Shown here piece after piece: positions 46,140-58,623 of a DNA stretch of 64,000 bases. The notes beneath the pieces were generated by a model. That model made no database searches. It had not been told where the DNA came from and was given only the letters and a program-made list of their open reading frames with translations. Source of the stretch: Acestrorhynchus altus (lineage: Eukaryota; Chordata; Actinopteri; Characiformes; Acestrorhynchidae); contig JAVGWO010000026.1 of the NCBI GenBank assembly GCA_034509495.1, forward strand, positions 2,543,909-2,607,908, given 5' to 3'. Both the position numbers and the translations under genes were made by a program. Numbering within the stretch: position 1 is the first letter of the stretch; each line of letters begins with the position of its first letter.

Positions 46140-46755
46140 CCATAAATGGAAGAAGTTTGGAACCACCAGGATTCTTCAAAAAGCTGGCAGTTTGACCCAG
46201 CCAAACTGAGTGATTGTGGTAGAAGGATAGATGGAAGCCACTCTTCAGTGAAAGCACATGACAGCCTGCCTGTAGTTTGCCAAAAGGCACCTAAAGGACT
46301 CTCAGACAATGAGAAACAAAAAGATTGAACTTTTTGGACTGAATGCCAAGAATCATGTCTGGAGGAAACCAGGCACTGATCATCACCTAGCCAATACTAT
46401 TCCTACAGTGAAGTATGGTGGTGGCAGCATCATCATCCTCATAAGAGTTTCTGCAAAGACGAATGGGAGGAACCTCCCAAAACCAGGTGTGCTAAACTTG
46501 TAGCATCATACTCAAAAAGGCTATAACTGCTGCCAAAGGTGCTTCAACAAAGTAATGGTAATGAGCAAAGGCTGTGAATACTTACTTACATGTCATATCT
46601 TTGTTTTTTATTTATAAATTTACAAAGATTTCAGACAAATGTTTCTCACTGTCACCATGACGTACTTTGAGGGGCATATTTGGAATAACGCTAACATAAC
46701 AAAATGTGGAAAATGGGAAGCACTGTGAATATTTTCAGGATGCACTGTATATTTT
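46140..46755 (+). pseudogene. Tc1-like transposase, deletion derivative (family E)
   Basis: The plus strand reads HKWKKFGTTRILQKAG near 46140, then after stops KIELFGLNAKNHVWRKPGTDHHLA and NTIPTVKYGGGSIIIL. These are the segment after the first catalytic Asp and the HGGGSIMLW block of salmonid-type Tc1. The reading then jumps to the 3' non-coding part (TTGTAGCATCATACTCAAAAAGGC...), so the QQDN block and the final Glu are deleted. The element ends with CACTGTGAATATTTTCAGGATGCACTGTA (46721-46749), the characteristic inverted terminal repeat. The first catalytic Asp is mutated or lost. Confidence 0.82.
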
Positions 46756-46771
46756 AGCTTCTATAATATAC

Positions 46772-46845
<74 letters not shown>

Positions 46846-46938
46846 CTTCTTCTTCTTCTTCTTCTTCTTCTTATTATTATTATTATTATTATTATAGACG
46901 CTAAAATATACAGTAGATCCTGAAAATATTCACAGTAG
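46720..46938. repeat. Inverted duplication of a Tc1 terminus around AAT/CTT/ATT array
   Basis: Left arm 46720-46767 and right arm 46891-46938 are reverse complements over 48 bp with about 5-6 mismatches. The arms cover the Tc1 terminal repeat plus about 18 bp of flank (TATTTTAGCKTCTATAAT). Between them, (AAT)n (46772-46845), (CTT)n (46846-46871) and (ATT)n (46872-46895) extend the symmetry because AAT and ATT are complementary. Confidence 0.9.
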
Positions 46939-46939
46939 T

Positions 46940-48124
<1,185 letters not shown>

Positions 48125-48348
48125 GCACTTTTGATTTACAAACCTCAGTGGAGTTTCATCTCCTTCTCTCTGTCTCTTCTGTAACTCCCTGTAGTTTATT
48201 AATCCCTCTTTTCTCTCTTTTATTCATTTTACTTGCTGCATGTCAACTTCGAGAAACTTTTTCCCCTCCTCCTTTCCTGATGGCAATCAGGGGGAACATG
48301 AACAGCTGATTGACAGTGCTATGCTTGTCACTCATGTCCCCTGCAAGG

Positions 48349-48351
<3 letters not shown>

Positions 48352-48434
<83 letters not shown>
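48352..48434 (+). repeat. Long (GT)n microsatellite
   Basis: 83 bp of perfect GT followed by a short GA run. Three overlapping His/Thr frames on the minus strand and one Cys/Val frame are artefacts. Confidence 0.97.
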
Positions 48435-48443
<9 letters not shown>

Positions 48444-48444
48444 T

Positions 48445-49930
48445 ACAGAGGTAAAAAGAGAGAGAAGATGTGTCTGCATGTGGGTGCAGGTGGGGGATAC
48501 ACACTGTGGTGGATAAGCCCATGTGCCAGGATGTACAGGATGTAATGAGGAGGCAGGAAGGAAAGAGCTAGCACAGTGCCAGCTGCACTTCCACTCAAAA
48601 GTCTGGGGACACTTTTCGTTCTTTCCAGTCAAACTGTTACTTTTTAATTTATTAAAGAATGTTTTTCTTAGCACCACAAATTCTTTATATAACACACACA
48701 CATTATATGTAAATATATACATATAATTTTATTTTCTCTAGACTGAAATCTGGTCCCTTTCAGGTGCATTTTCATTTTATGGAAAAGCCAGAAGTCACAC
48801 AGAGCCATGATGAGAGAGTAGGGAGCCTGACAAAGCACAGATGTGTTGTGTTTGATTCAGTCATGCACATTATGATTGCTTATGTATATGCACCACAACA
48901 CACATCACATGAGTCATTTGTATAAGCACGAAAAACAATGCCTGTATATACAATATATATAATTTTTTTTGCATTTTCAGTTCAAAAACACTCTGGATTA
49001 TGGTCATTATGTATCTGACAACAAAAACACAGCATGGCTTCACTACAAACACCTGACACATCCGCCTTCAGTTACACAAAGATCTAAGTTAGGATAGAAT
49101 AATGGCAATGTGCAAAGAATGTGGGAAGCAAATTAAAGACACTGGATAAACCACATCAATCTTGACATTTTATTTGAACAGACATGCAAACAGGTTTGTT
49201 TAGTGTACCCTTGCCACTTAGATGTCATTCCAGCTTGCATAGCTTACCTGGGCTTGAAATTAGTAATAAGTATTAAAGATTTCCAAATGTTTGTTGACAT
49301 CCTTTCTAAAGAGCGCATTCAAGTGGCATCCATTGCTGATACACCAGTGTCTAGTCCCTGAAGAGAAGTACTGCCAATAGGAGTCTCTGAAGCAGATTGT
49401 AGGCACTCAGATGCAGTGCCCCCCCACACTCCAAAAAAGGTGTGGTCGTAGTAACAGTTAAGGGATAATTAAGAGCTGCTATCATTGAACACAATGTTTG
49501 TGTAACATAGAAGGATTGTTGGTGCTCTATCACCTGATTGCAAAGTGTGTTTGTAATACTGTGAAGGTGATTTGGATATGAAAATGATCATGCAGTAAGG
49601 ATGTAATATGTGCACTCTGCATATACTGATGTACATTCTGACAGTTTCTGAACTGTGATGTATGAGTGCTGCCATGGTCCTAATCTTCCTTCTCTACTGC
49701 AAGGTGCTAAGAAGTTAACTGCTACATGCATATTTTGTCACAGATACAGAAATAAAATTAATCAGAGGAGTAAAACCTTTATACTTGCATTTCAGTGATT
49801 GACAGATTGGAAATTTTTATTTACATTTAATATTTACAACCTTTTGAATACCTGCATATGCTGACAGTCTAAAAGTGAGAAGCATACTTTTGTTTGCTAG
49901 CACTTGTATATATATCATCAAATCAAAGCC
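48445..49930. other. Non-coding
   Basis: No gene recognised; small frames on both strands (60-68 codons) lack motifs. Confidence 0.4.
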
Positions 49931-49934
49931 AACC

Positions 49935-50098
49935 AAACCAGGCCAGGGAACCAGCTTTGTGACTTGAAGATTGTCAGTTCAATTCCCTGAACTGGCAGGG
50001 CATGACTAAAGTGCTTACTGGCCCAGTGAGTAAATTCAACAATGCGTAAGGGATAAATGCAGAGGAAAAAAATCCATATGCATGTTTATGTGTACATT
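49935..50098 (+). mobile_element. tRNA-derived SINE
   Basis: AACCAGGCCAGGGAACCAGCTTTGTGACTTGAAGATTGTCAGTTCAATTCCCTGAACTGGCAGGGCATGAC. The B box (AGTTCAATTCCC) is well kept, the A box decayed. The body runs to GGATAAATGCAGAGGA near 50065. Same family as the reverse copy at 43962-44050. Confidence 0.72.
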
Positions 50099-50099
50099 T

Positions 50100-51850
50100 T
50101 TGTTTACACTGTATAATATTTTAGAAATTTTTTTAATTGATAGTTTGCTGGCGTGTGGTCTTATGAAAACCACTTTATTGGAATATTTTCACCAAATGGA
50201 TATTTTAATATTGTAAACCTGGTAAAAGTAAAATAATATCTTCAATATAAGAATAAGAAACAGAACATGAAACATCTGTCCTTTTATCCAGAAGCTATTG
50301 TGGCAGTTGTGACAGTAACTGGTATATTGGGTTTATATTGTTCATTGAACATTTAAATTGCATTATATAGAGCAGACACCTATATTCCATTTTGTTTCAA
50401 TATTTGACCTGGATCTACAAAGGCACGCTGTTTTCTATTATGCAGTTGGCAACAAGCAGACAACAAATCAAGATTTCTTGCCCTTTCTGCACATCTAAGA
50501 ACACATGTAGTTCACAGGACCATAGTGGAACCCTTTAGCTGACAGATAGGCTCACTTCATCAAGAACTTACACTATGGAAATGTTGCTTAATATAGTGGT
50601 TTACATATACTGTATAAGTGATTGTGAAAACTGTGTGTTGTACACCAGGCCATCAACAATGAGAACTGCTTTAATGTGTTTCTGCAAATGCAATCATGGA
50701 TCAAATGCAAAACATTTGATTTAATGAATTTAATTAATTTTATGTAGTAATTATTTATACATATATATTTTAGGTCATTTTTAACTTTTAGACCCCTAGG
50801 TCAATATCACTGAGTGAATTTTATCTGTTTTTTTTGTTTGTTTGTTTTTTTAGCTGGATTTCTTGCTGAAATTTCATCAGTGATGGGGTAATTCTTGTAG
50901 TTTGTTGTATGTGTATCTATTGTATGTTGTACACATGCTGTAAAATATACTTTGCAGAATTCAAGAAACAAATGAAAGTTTCAATATTAATATCAAATGA
51001 CATGTCAAGTCAGTCTAAAAACAAACAAACAAACAACAGCATGGAAACAAAACAATGAAAGTAAAAAAAATAATAATAAAGGTTTTTATTTTAACCAGGC
51101 ATGTTTTCTTATCCTTATGTTTACTTTCCAAGCTTTTATTATAATAAAATGCTGCATGAGAGACAATAATAAACTTCAATTTGCAGTGAGAAAACATGTA
51201 TTGATTCCCCTCGCATGGCCTTGTTGCGGTTTTATTGAGCAAATCAAAGTTGTAATTTACGTGATACTCTACAAAAACATGGACTGCATTTGAAGAGCAT
51301 TTGTTTCAAAGCAGAATACACAACATGATTCCTGGGATCAAGAATCAGATGAGTTACAGGTTAGCTATAAAATGTAGTACTTTTCTCAAAACTCTTGCTT
51401 TCCCTGACAAAATAGGACATATTTAATGTTTAAATAGGTTGGTAACAGTGTTTATTATCTCACTTTAGGCTTTGTAATCTTCAGTTTATCTCCATTATTC
51501 CACTCCTGTTTAAGACATTAGACCACAGGGTCAAATGTGCTCATTTTTTCCAGCATTATAGGCTCAGTCCAACTAGACATCTGTCTACAAAATTCAGTTT
51601 GAAAGCTTGCTTGGGCAGCTTCCAAGTTTGGTTAATGACCAACTGCGTTCTCTGGCTACATGCACATTGTCATGTTTGCAAACCTGTCTATATCCCTCAA
51701 GTGTCAGTTCTTTGAGCCTTCCTAATTTTATGACTGTTTACTTTATTAAGATAACAACTACAGTAACAGGCCAGTCAAGGTTTGTGGACACAATTACAAA
51801 AGAATGGTAGATTAATTAATCCAATGATCATTAATGTAAATAACTTCTAA
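50100..51850. other. Non-coding, with dispersed repeat copy C
   Basis: No gene. Copy C of the unidentified repeat lies at about 50813-50920 (GAGTGAATTTTATCTG...TAGCTGGATTTCTTGCTG...GTTGTATGTGTATC). A 98-codon frame at 50997-51293 begins in CAAA repeats and has no known domain. Confidence 0.45.
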
Positions 51851-51852
51851 CT

Positions 51853-53143
51853 CAGGAGTTCTCAACCTTGTCTATCTCATTGCCTACCTGTTTATAACTA
51901 GGACCTGTAACAGCCCACAATAAAACGAAGCTCAAATCTTATGGAAATTGCTTAATTTCCATTGCTGTTTGCTCAAACAATTGAAAACATAAGAATTGGG
52001 GCTCAAACTATAGCTTAGAAATAGCATGTCTTTATGACAGTACTCTGTCCCTCATAAAAATGATTAATAAAGATGTGCTCAGACAAAGATCAGAAAAGAC
52101 AAAAGATAAGACAACACATCTAGTTACAAAATGTGTACTTCTTTCTCATTTTATCTTAAAGCTGTCTCTGTATGACGCCATGTCAACTGTGGCAGAACCA
52201 GAAATTTTTCATATGGAGTGGCCAGACTGAGACCATTGTTCACACACGGGTGGCCCAGAAACTGATGCCTTATTTTTTAAGTGGCAGACTGATGTGGATT
52301 CATTTACCTACATAGGCAGTGAGTGCCATGTAGAATTACATCACAAAGATCTACTCGATAGGCTTTGATTATGTATTCCTAATAGTGAATTTAGTGCATT
52401 TTAAATGGTGATAATTATGTTTTTGAGATTTAACAAGAAATATTACAGTTAATATTAATTAAATACACTTTTATTCTCAAACTAATTTACAAATTTCATT
52501 ATAATATTACAAACCTTTTGCCAAACAAATTTACAGAAATCTTATTCTTCAGTTGTGATTTAAAGCAAAACCAACATGGCATCATCACTCCATACTGCAT
52601 GCCACAACTACAACTTCTCCTGTATCTTGTGTTGGCGATTGACATTCAAGTTGATTATGACTGTCATCAGCTGTTTTGGAAGAGAATTACTTATTTGAAG
52701 TGCACTGTTGAGTTGCATCCCTGGGGAACCCCTGCATACAGAAATGATTCTGCAAAAAAGTTACAGTCAAAGCAATGGTGGGGGGGCTCCCCTTATTTTT
52801 GTTTTCTCTGAGGAACAGTGCCACCATTCTTTCTTCTGCATCTCTGGTTCGCTAATTGTCTGAAGCAGACACTTGAACACAGTCAAACTGATGACATTTA
52901 ATTTGCCTTGCCTTATTATTTGTTAATTTCTATTAATTATTATGTAAAGTTAATATTTTGAGCATGATTAACCTCTCGATTTTCACACATCCTAAATCAT
53001 TATCTTAAATTTAGACTTTTATGATTTATGCCATTTATGGCCCAATATCGGCTACTGCCTCTCCCTGAGAATGGGCCTGCAGACCACTAAAGACTGCTTC
53101 ATGGCCCACTGGTGGTCCCTGGTCCACTGGTTGACAAACCCTG
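51853..53143. mobile_element. hAT-like element bounded by inverted ends
   Basis: The left end is CAGGAGTTCTCAACCTTGTC. The right end, reversed, is CAGGGTTTGTCAACCAGTGG. CAGGGGTTCTCAACC is a known hAT terminal type, and the right subterminal text (GGCCCACTGGTGGTCCCTGGTCCACTGG) also fits. The interior is non-coding; a 97-codon frame at 52518-52811 has no transposase motif. The 8-bp flanks TTCTAACT and CTGTATTT do not match, so either the duplication has decayed or one end belongs to another copy. Confidence 0.55.
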
Positions 53144-53149
53144 CTGTAT

Positions 53150-54415
53150 TTGTATCTGTAAAATACAATTTCTGTACATTTTCACCCCACTGGAGTTCAG
53201 TCACACCATATAGATATTAATGTGGATTAGCTGTTATTCTAGACAAATGGAAGAAGAACTGTGAGTAATGAGGTGTGTGTTGAAGCTACATTGGGATCAT
53301 GGATAATTAAATTATGCTGTAAAATGTGGAAAAAATAACAGATATTGATTTAAAGCAGTTTTAGTTTTGAACTGATGCACAAATATTGACTTTGTTTATT
53401 TTGCTTTGCATTATTTCAGTTCATTATTTTTTGAGTAGAATAAAACTAGTCCTTTACCACATGAAATCAATAATTCTAATATATACAGTGTACAAACGTA
53501 TGTGGATGTAAAAAGAGGCTAGGTCTCCTGAGGAAACACAGTTGGATATTTTCACACTGAGGAAGTGGGGTCAGTATAGGGGTCATCCTCTCTTCTGCCC
53601 TATGCCCCAATTTTTAATCACAGTTTTTGGAGATTGCTGACAAAAATCTGAAGCAAATCAGCAGTTGCTCAATGCTGGGTTGGTTGTTATGTATGAAGTA
53701 CAAAGATACACACTCTGAGAGCTCATTGAGTGATAACTGATGCCTTAAAAGCCCCTGACAAATACCTAGCATGTGAAATATCTGGACCTGATGACAATTC
53801 TAAATACGGTAGCATGAAAAACTTTGTGAATGGAAATTAGTGCAGCAACTAGGTTCAGCACCTGAAAGCACAAAAGACAGGTAAAGAGAAAGCCGAGGGT
53901 GGAATACAATGTGAACAAGTGAATCTTGTATTTGGGTCTTTTTTTGTCTCTTTTTTAAACAGGTTAATGCCCCCTGTTAGACTAGCATGCTCATGCTAGC
54001 ATTCCATGAACTGGGCCTAAGAGAAGAACACAGAGCAGTCCATTCAAAACAAACTTGTAAGACATTCTTTTAAATAAGAGTTAAGAATTAAGAAAGCATA
54101 AGCTTAAAAATACATAGGTCACATGCTGCGATTTAGAACATTTGGAAAATAACATGATATTAAATCAGTATCGTCCATTACTATTTACAGGCATGCAAAT
54201 CCGCCTTTGTTTCTGCTCTCTTTAAATCCTTTGTTTGAAAACAGTCCTTTCTGAAGCAGAAATGCTGCTGCACTGTTACATCACCAGTTTACTCAAACCA
54301 TTTTTGTTATTTTGCTCCATTAAACACTTTCTAGGTCTGTTTCTCTTACTCCAACACCAGGTATTGTTTTTTTTCTTTTCTGCCTGTCCAACTCTTTTTG
54401 ATTCTCTCCACCAGG
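53150..54415. other. Non-coding, mostly unique
   Basis: No gene recognised and no repeat named. Confidence 0.4.
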
Positions 54416-54419
54416 TTCT

Positions 54420-54715
54420 GTACTGTATAATGCAAGGGTGTGGATTTGTTCATAACATTGGGGGAGACAGGTGATGCAAGTTGAGAATGAAAGTAGTGTG
54501 GCAGCAAAAACAACGTCTTTCACTCTTGCAAGTTGAGAACAAGGTGGGGTTGTGCGAATCGGTGCACACAATTTGGTGTATATTGGTGGGGATGCATCTA
54601 TAAGTTTAATTCTAATTCTACGACTAGGAATCAAATTATTGGGAGGGACACTTCAATTATTGCTGGATATTGGTGGGGACGCGTCACCCCCATCCATGCT
54701 AAAACTACGCCCTTG
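54420..54715 (+). repeat. Teleost 'ATATTGGTGGGGA' dispersed repeat
   Basis: Contains GTATATTGGTGGGGATGCATC (54580) and GGATATTGGTGGGGACGCG (54666), a 13-bp phrase repeated at an 86-bp offset, ending TCCATGCTAAAACTACGCCC. I associate it with a widespread fish repeat but cannot name the family. The 95-codon frame 54533-54820 is not taken as a gene. Confidence 0.45.
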
Positions 54716-54719
54716 GTAT

Positions 54720-55280
54720 ACTGTATCTCTGCAGTGACTGCTTTATGCTCCTCTGCATGTCCCTCATTTTCTTTCTGTTTCTCTTTCTTGACAGTTTTTT
54801 TTTTTCCTTATGTCATGTAGTCTAGCAGCAAGTCCCCCTCTCTTCTATATTGACCTGCTGGAAGACACAGCTTACACCAGTGCCTTCAGGAGGTAAAGTA
54901 GGTTAAGAGCTAACACTCCACTCACTAGGGGAAAGCGGCACTGCTTAAGACACATGAAAAATAGATCATTGCTGTTGTAACAAAACTTGAAACTTAATGC
55001 CTGTGAAAATATGCAGCGTTAACTGTTGAAGTGTTATGTAAGGGAGACCAATTGTTCTATTTTTAACACATTTTCCTTCCATTGGACACACATTTTGTGA
55101 CTTTTTGTAGCATTTACACCAGACTGCTGATCATTCACACTGGGCAACTGTTCATGCAGTTCAGTAGTTATTCCAGACAAGTGCAAGAAAGCATGCAAGA
55201 AATGAGCTGTTTGTTAAGGTACAGAGAGGTTATGAATAATTAGAGTCTGAGAAAAAAGTGTGTGTATAAATATATAGAAG
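54720..55280. other. Non-coding
   Basis: Nothing recognised. Confidence 0.4.
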
Positions 55281-55284
55281 CTTG

Positions 55285-55475
55285 AAAATTTTTACTCAGT
55301 TCCTAGAGATTTTGCAGTAGGGGTGGAAATCAGGGACAGGTCTGGAAACAAGCAAAGGTGTGTCTTCAAGACAGCATCTTGAGACGCCAGCATCCATGCG
55401 GATGAGTGTTGTCGTGTAGGAAAAGTGCACGGGAGTGTGTGTTCAGAAAAGGTAGGCCAGTTAAATATGATCTTT
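55285..55475 (-). pseudogene. Tc1-like relic (family A), short
   Basis: CTCAGTTCCTAGAGATTTTGCAGTAGGGGTGGAAATC, GTGTCTTCAAGACAGC, TGTTGTCGTGTAGGAAAAGTGCACGGGAGTGTG and TCAGAAAAGGTAGG run parallel to 11228-11420. The second Asp block is no longer readable. Confidence 0.6.
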
Positions 55476-55539
55476 CAGTTTCAAAAATAGTTCTGTTAAT
55501 GTTCAGTTAAAAAGCCAAAAAAAAAGGAACCTGTATGGA

Positions 55540-55870
55540 GACTATCAATTCATCTTTGAGGGATTTTTACCCATTCCTCTTTGCAAGTAACGTTTGAGCT
55601 GTCTTACATGCACTGCTCCTTTGCAGTGTATCCACAAATTTCCAATTATCTTTAGGGTATGATGACAAAACTTTCAGCTTGATGCTCATGAGTTTCAGCT
55701 TTTTTTCAGATGGTAAAAGAAGTTTCCACACCGAATTTGCTGTCATTTATTTGAATCCATTCTTTTCTCTACCAAGGTTCTTGTCTATGCATAGTCAGAT
55801 GATGCCCCTCAGCCAGAGTATTTGTAAAGCTTTGACATTTGCATCACCTGTCCTTTCCAAATTATTACTG
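55540..55870 (-). pseudogene. Tc1-like relic (family B)
   Basis: GAGGGATTTTTACCCATTCCTCTTTGCAAG, TGAGCTGTCTTACATGCACTGCTCCTTTGCAGTGTATCCACAAATTTCCAATTATCTTTAGGGTATG, AGTTTCAGCTTTTTTTCAGATGGT and GAATTTGCTGTCATTTATTTGAATCCATTC are the antisense of a fish Tc1 transposase N-terminal and DDE-entry region. From memory, the text continues the family whose end is at 17702-17954. No long frame survives. Confidence 0.65.
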
Positions 55871-55874
55871 TGAA

Positions 55875-56648
55875 CATGACTTTAATAAGCTAGTTATGTT
55901 CCGAAACATATGTTCTGGTAAATGTTATGAAAACTTAAATCCATTGAAGTTGCCAAACATTTTACATTTGCATGGTGCTTTACATTGCATGAACTAAATA
56001 GTTCTTGACCTGGATGAACTGCTTCATGGAATGAAATAAAAAATACATGTATACTCCAATTAAAACACTCTGATTCTTAGAAATCTAAAAGGGTTTGTCA
56101 TGTAATGTTTTTTTTTTCTTTAAATGTCCATTCTTGGAATGGTTATAGAGAACAAAATGTTCTACAGCAACCTTCCAAAGAAATCCATATTTATTTGCTA
56201 GAGTGCACCTGACAGCACTTTGTTATAATTGTTATCTGATGATTTCTATTAGAAAGGAATGAACAGTGCTCATGAAATGAATGTTTTACAATCTATTTCC
56301 ACATACATGTCATTAACTCTTTAGATATATAATGAGACTTTTCCCTCTGAAAGGCTTTAACTTAGTGCTTCTCAGGGGACTATATTTGAACACCACTGAT
56401 GCATTTACAGACAATGAAAATTGAATGGCAATAATGGAGCTGTGCACTTAAGAGTGGAGGGTGTGCTGCTTATGCACGCTGGCGTACTCTCCCAGGGACA
56501 TTTAATGTTCAGTGGTTTGAAACGCACCCCCATTCTGTCCTAATACTGTCTGTGGGCATTTCATATCTTTTTGTGCCGCAATTTTTCAATCAATCAGGGA
56601 CTAAGGAGGGGGATGTAAAAGTAGATTATCACCGACAGCTGTGTCTGT

Positions 56649-56722
<74 letters not shown>

Positions 56723-57582
56723 TGATGTGAGGATTGGAAAGGGAGAGAAATTAAAGCGCTCTTCTGAGAGATAGATAGGCGAGGAGGACAAAAGACAGGA
56801 GAAAAGGAAGAGATGCAGAATGTCGCAATGGTTGGGTGGTTGTCCTTAGACTCCTTGCTAACTAACTGAGCATTCTGAAATGGATCTAACTGGCATTTCC
56901 TTTGGGTACATAGGGGGAGTTCACTGTGGCAGATGTTTGCGTCATGTGTTTGGCAATGCTAAAGTAGACACACATTTTGAGTGTGACTGATGCAGCAACA
57001 TACAACATGTATACATATACACTGCTTCAAAGATCCACCCACATCAACCATGTTGCATTCAGGAGAAATTACAATTTGCATATAGATGTGTGAGTCTTGT
57101 GAGATTATTACATTTTTTTATTGCTGTTTTATTTGCAACCTGCCTTGTTAGTGACAATTTCTCTGAGTCATAACCAAGCCGTAGGCATTGATGAAATTTT
57201 AAGTGCAACTCACATGCTTTCTTGAACACAGATGTAATTATTACTTTTATTAGCATAGATATGTCCCATAATTGATTAAGTTTATATAAAGTGATCCTCT
57301 GTCTAACATTGGCATTTGTCAGATTCAGTCAGTAGTTTTTCCTGAAAAAAAAATAAGAAAGAACAGATTCATTTAGTTTGCCTGGGCTCTGATGGCTCAG
57401 TCACATGCTGTACTATGATCCAAGGTGTCTGTTAACTATTATATTGGAGGTTGTGGGGTTTTTCTGGTGTGCAACAAAAGCTTAATAGTAGCAGTTTGAA
57501 AGAGGGTGGTAGCTGGCCTTCACATAATGGTGGAAGCATGTTTTGTCTCCATCCTCTAGTGTCCAGGAGCATTATTATTGTG

Positions 57583-57586
<4 letters not shown>
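55875..57586. other. Non-coding with a GA tract
   Basis: No gene. GA microsatellite at 56651-56722 (one GACA interruption). The remainder is AT-rich without named repeats. Confidence 0.45.
56651..56722 (+). repeat. (GA)n microsatellite
   Basis: 72 bp of GA with one interruption. Confidence 0.97.
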
Positions 57587-57635
<49 letters not shown>

Positions 57636-57682
57636 AATTGTGCCACTGTACAACAAATATTATGGCTATGTCTATTTGCACC
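57587..57682 (+). repeat. (TA)n plus 50-bp unit, first copy
   Basis: 45 bp of TA followed by AAGAATTGTGCCACTGTACAACAAATATTATGGCTATGTCTATTTGCACCA. The same arrangement recurs at 58240-58361. It directly precedes the left arm of the large inverted repeat. Confidence 0.9.
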
Positions 57683-58222
57683 ACACTCATCAATCTTTTT
57701 ACCTTCAAGACTGGAGAATGCAGGCTGATGGTCACAGTAAAAAACCAATTTCTTTGAATTGTTGAGACAACAAATATAAAATTAGAGGCAGTGTATATTT
57801 TGTAATTCTTGTCTCAAACACGTTTTAACATTTTTGCATGGAATTTATCCGCAACTGCAAACTGATTCTCTTTTTGTTGAGGTCCAGCTCCTGAAGCAGA
57901 TAAAAGGTTTATCTGCTGATTGGTTTAAGCATCACAAAAGGGCAGTAAAAAGAGGTAATCTGTCCAGTGATCTACCCTTTCATTCTCGTGGCCACTTTCA
58001 TCTGCCTTTCATCTAAAATATCATCATTAAATAGGTTCTCGATGGCAGGGGGTCGGCAACTGAGATTACCATAGAATCTGCGCTGGTTTTATTAGAACTT
58101 TCAATGGATATGGCCCACAATGAATAGTCTGTGAATAGATATAAATTATGGCAGATGATGCATTTTTCTCTCTAGTTTGGTCCAGATCTTTAGTTCCAAG
58201 CAAAATAGTAGGTGAAAGGTGC
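57682..58222 (+). repeat. Large inverted repeat, left arm
   Basis: 541 bp that pair with 58624-59163 in reverse complement. Matching landmarks include CACTCATCAATC at the outer end, CTGATGGTCACAGTAAA, TGATTCTCTTTTTGTTGA, CATCACAAAAGGGCAGTAAAA, CTGTCCAGTGATCTACCC, TCTCGATGGCAGG and ATGAATAGTCTGTGAATAGATATAAA, with AATAGTAGGTG-AAAGGTGC at the inner end. By eye the arms agree at roughly 85-90 percent. No protein is encoded. Confidence 0.9.
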
Positions 58223-58239
58223 AGGATTATATTTCCTTT

Positions 58240-58245
58240 TATATA

Positions 58246-58313
<68 letters not shown>

Positions 58314-58361
58314 AATTGTTGCCACTATACAACAAATATTATGACTATGTCTAGCTGCACC
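58240..58361 (+). repeat. (TA)n plus 50-bp unit, second copy
   Basis: About 70 bp of TA (one ATTA break) followed by AGGAATTGTTGCCACTATACAACAAATATTATGACTATGTCTAGCTGCACCA, a direct repeat of 57632-57682. It lies in the 401-bp spacer between the inverted arms. Confidence 0.9.
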
Positions 58362-58623
58362 AAGTTCACATATAGTTCTTAGGAGTACTTTGCAAATGAA
58401 CTGCAAAATCTGTATAATTGCCAACAGTTGTTCCCTTGTGATACCACAGATATTTTTTTTCTGTTAATTCTGTTCACTCTCTTCTTCTTTTCTCTGTTGT
58501 TTAATGTGTGACAACAGCCTGCCTCATTTTCAAGTCTAAGCCATCCTAAAAAGTGTAAAAGATCAAGACCACTTTATTTGGTTTGACCAAATGCTGGTCC
58601 TTTGGTTCAAACTGATGTCTTAA

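Noticed and set aside
49935..50098. A genuine tRNA gene
   Set aside because: The A box is decayed, no cloverleaf can be drawn, and a second dispersed copy exists at 43962-44050, so it is a SINE.
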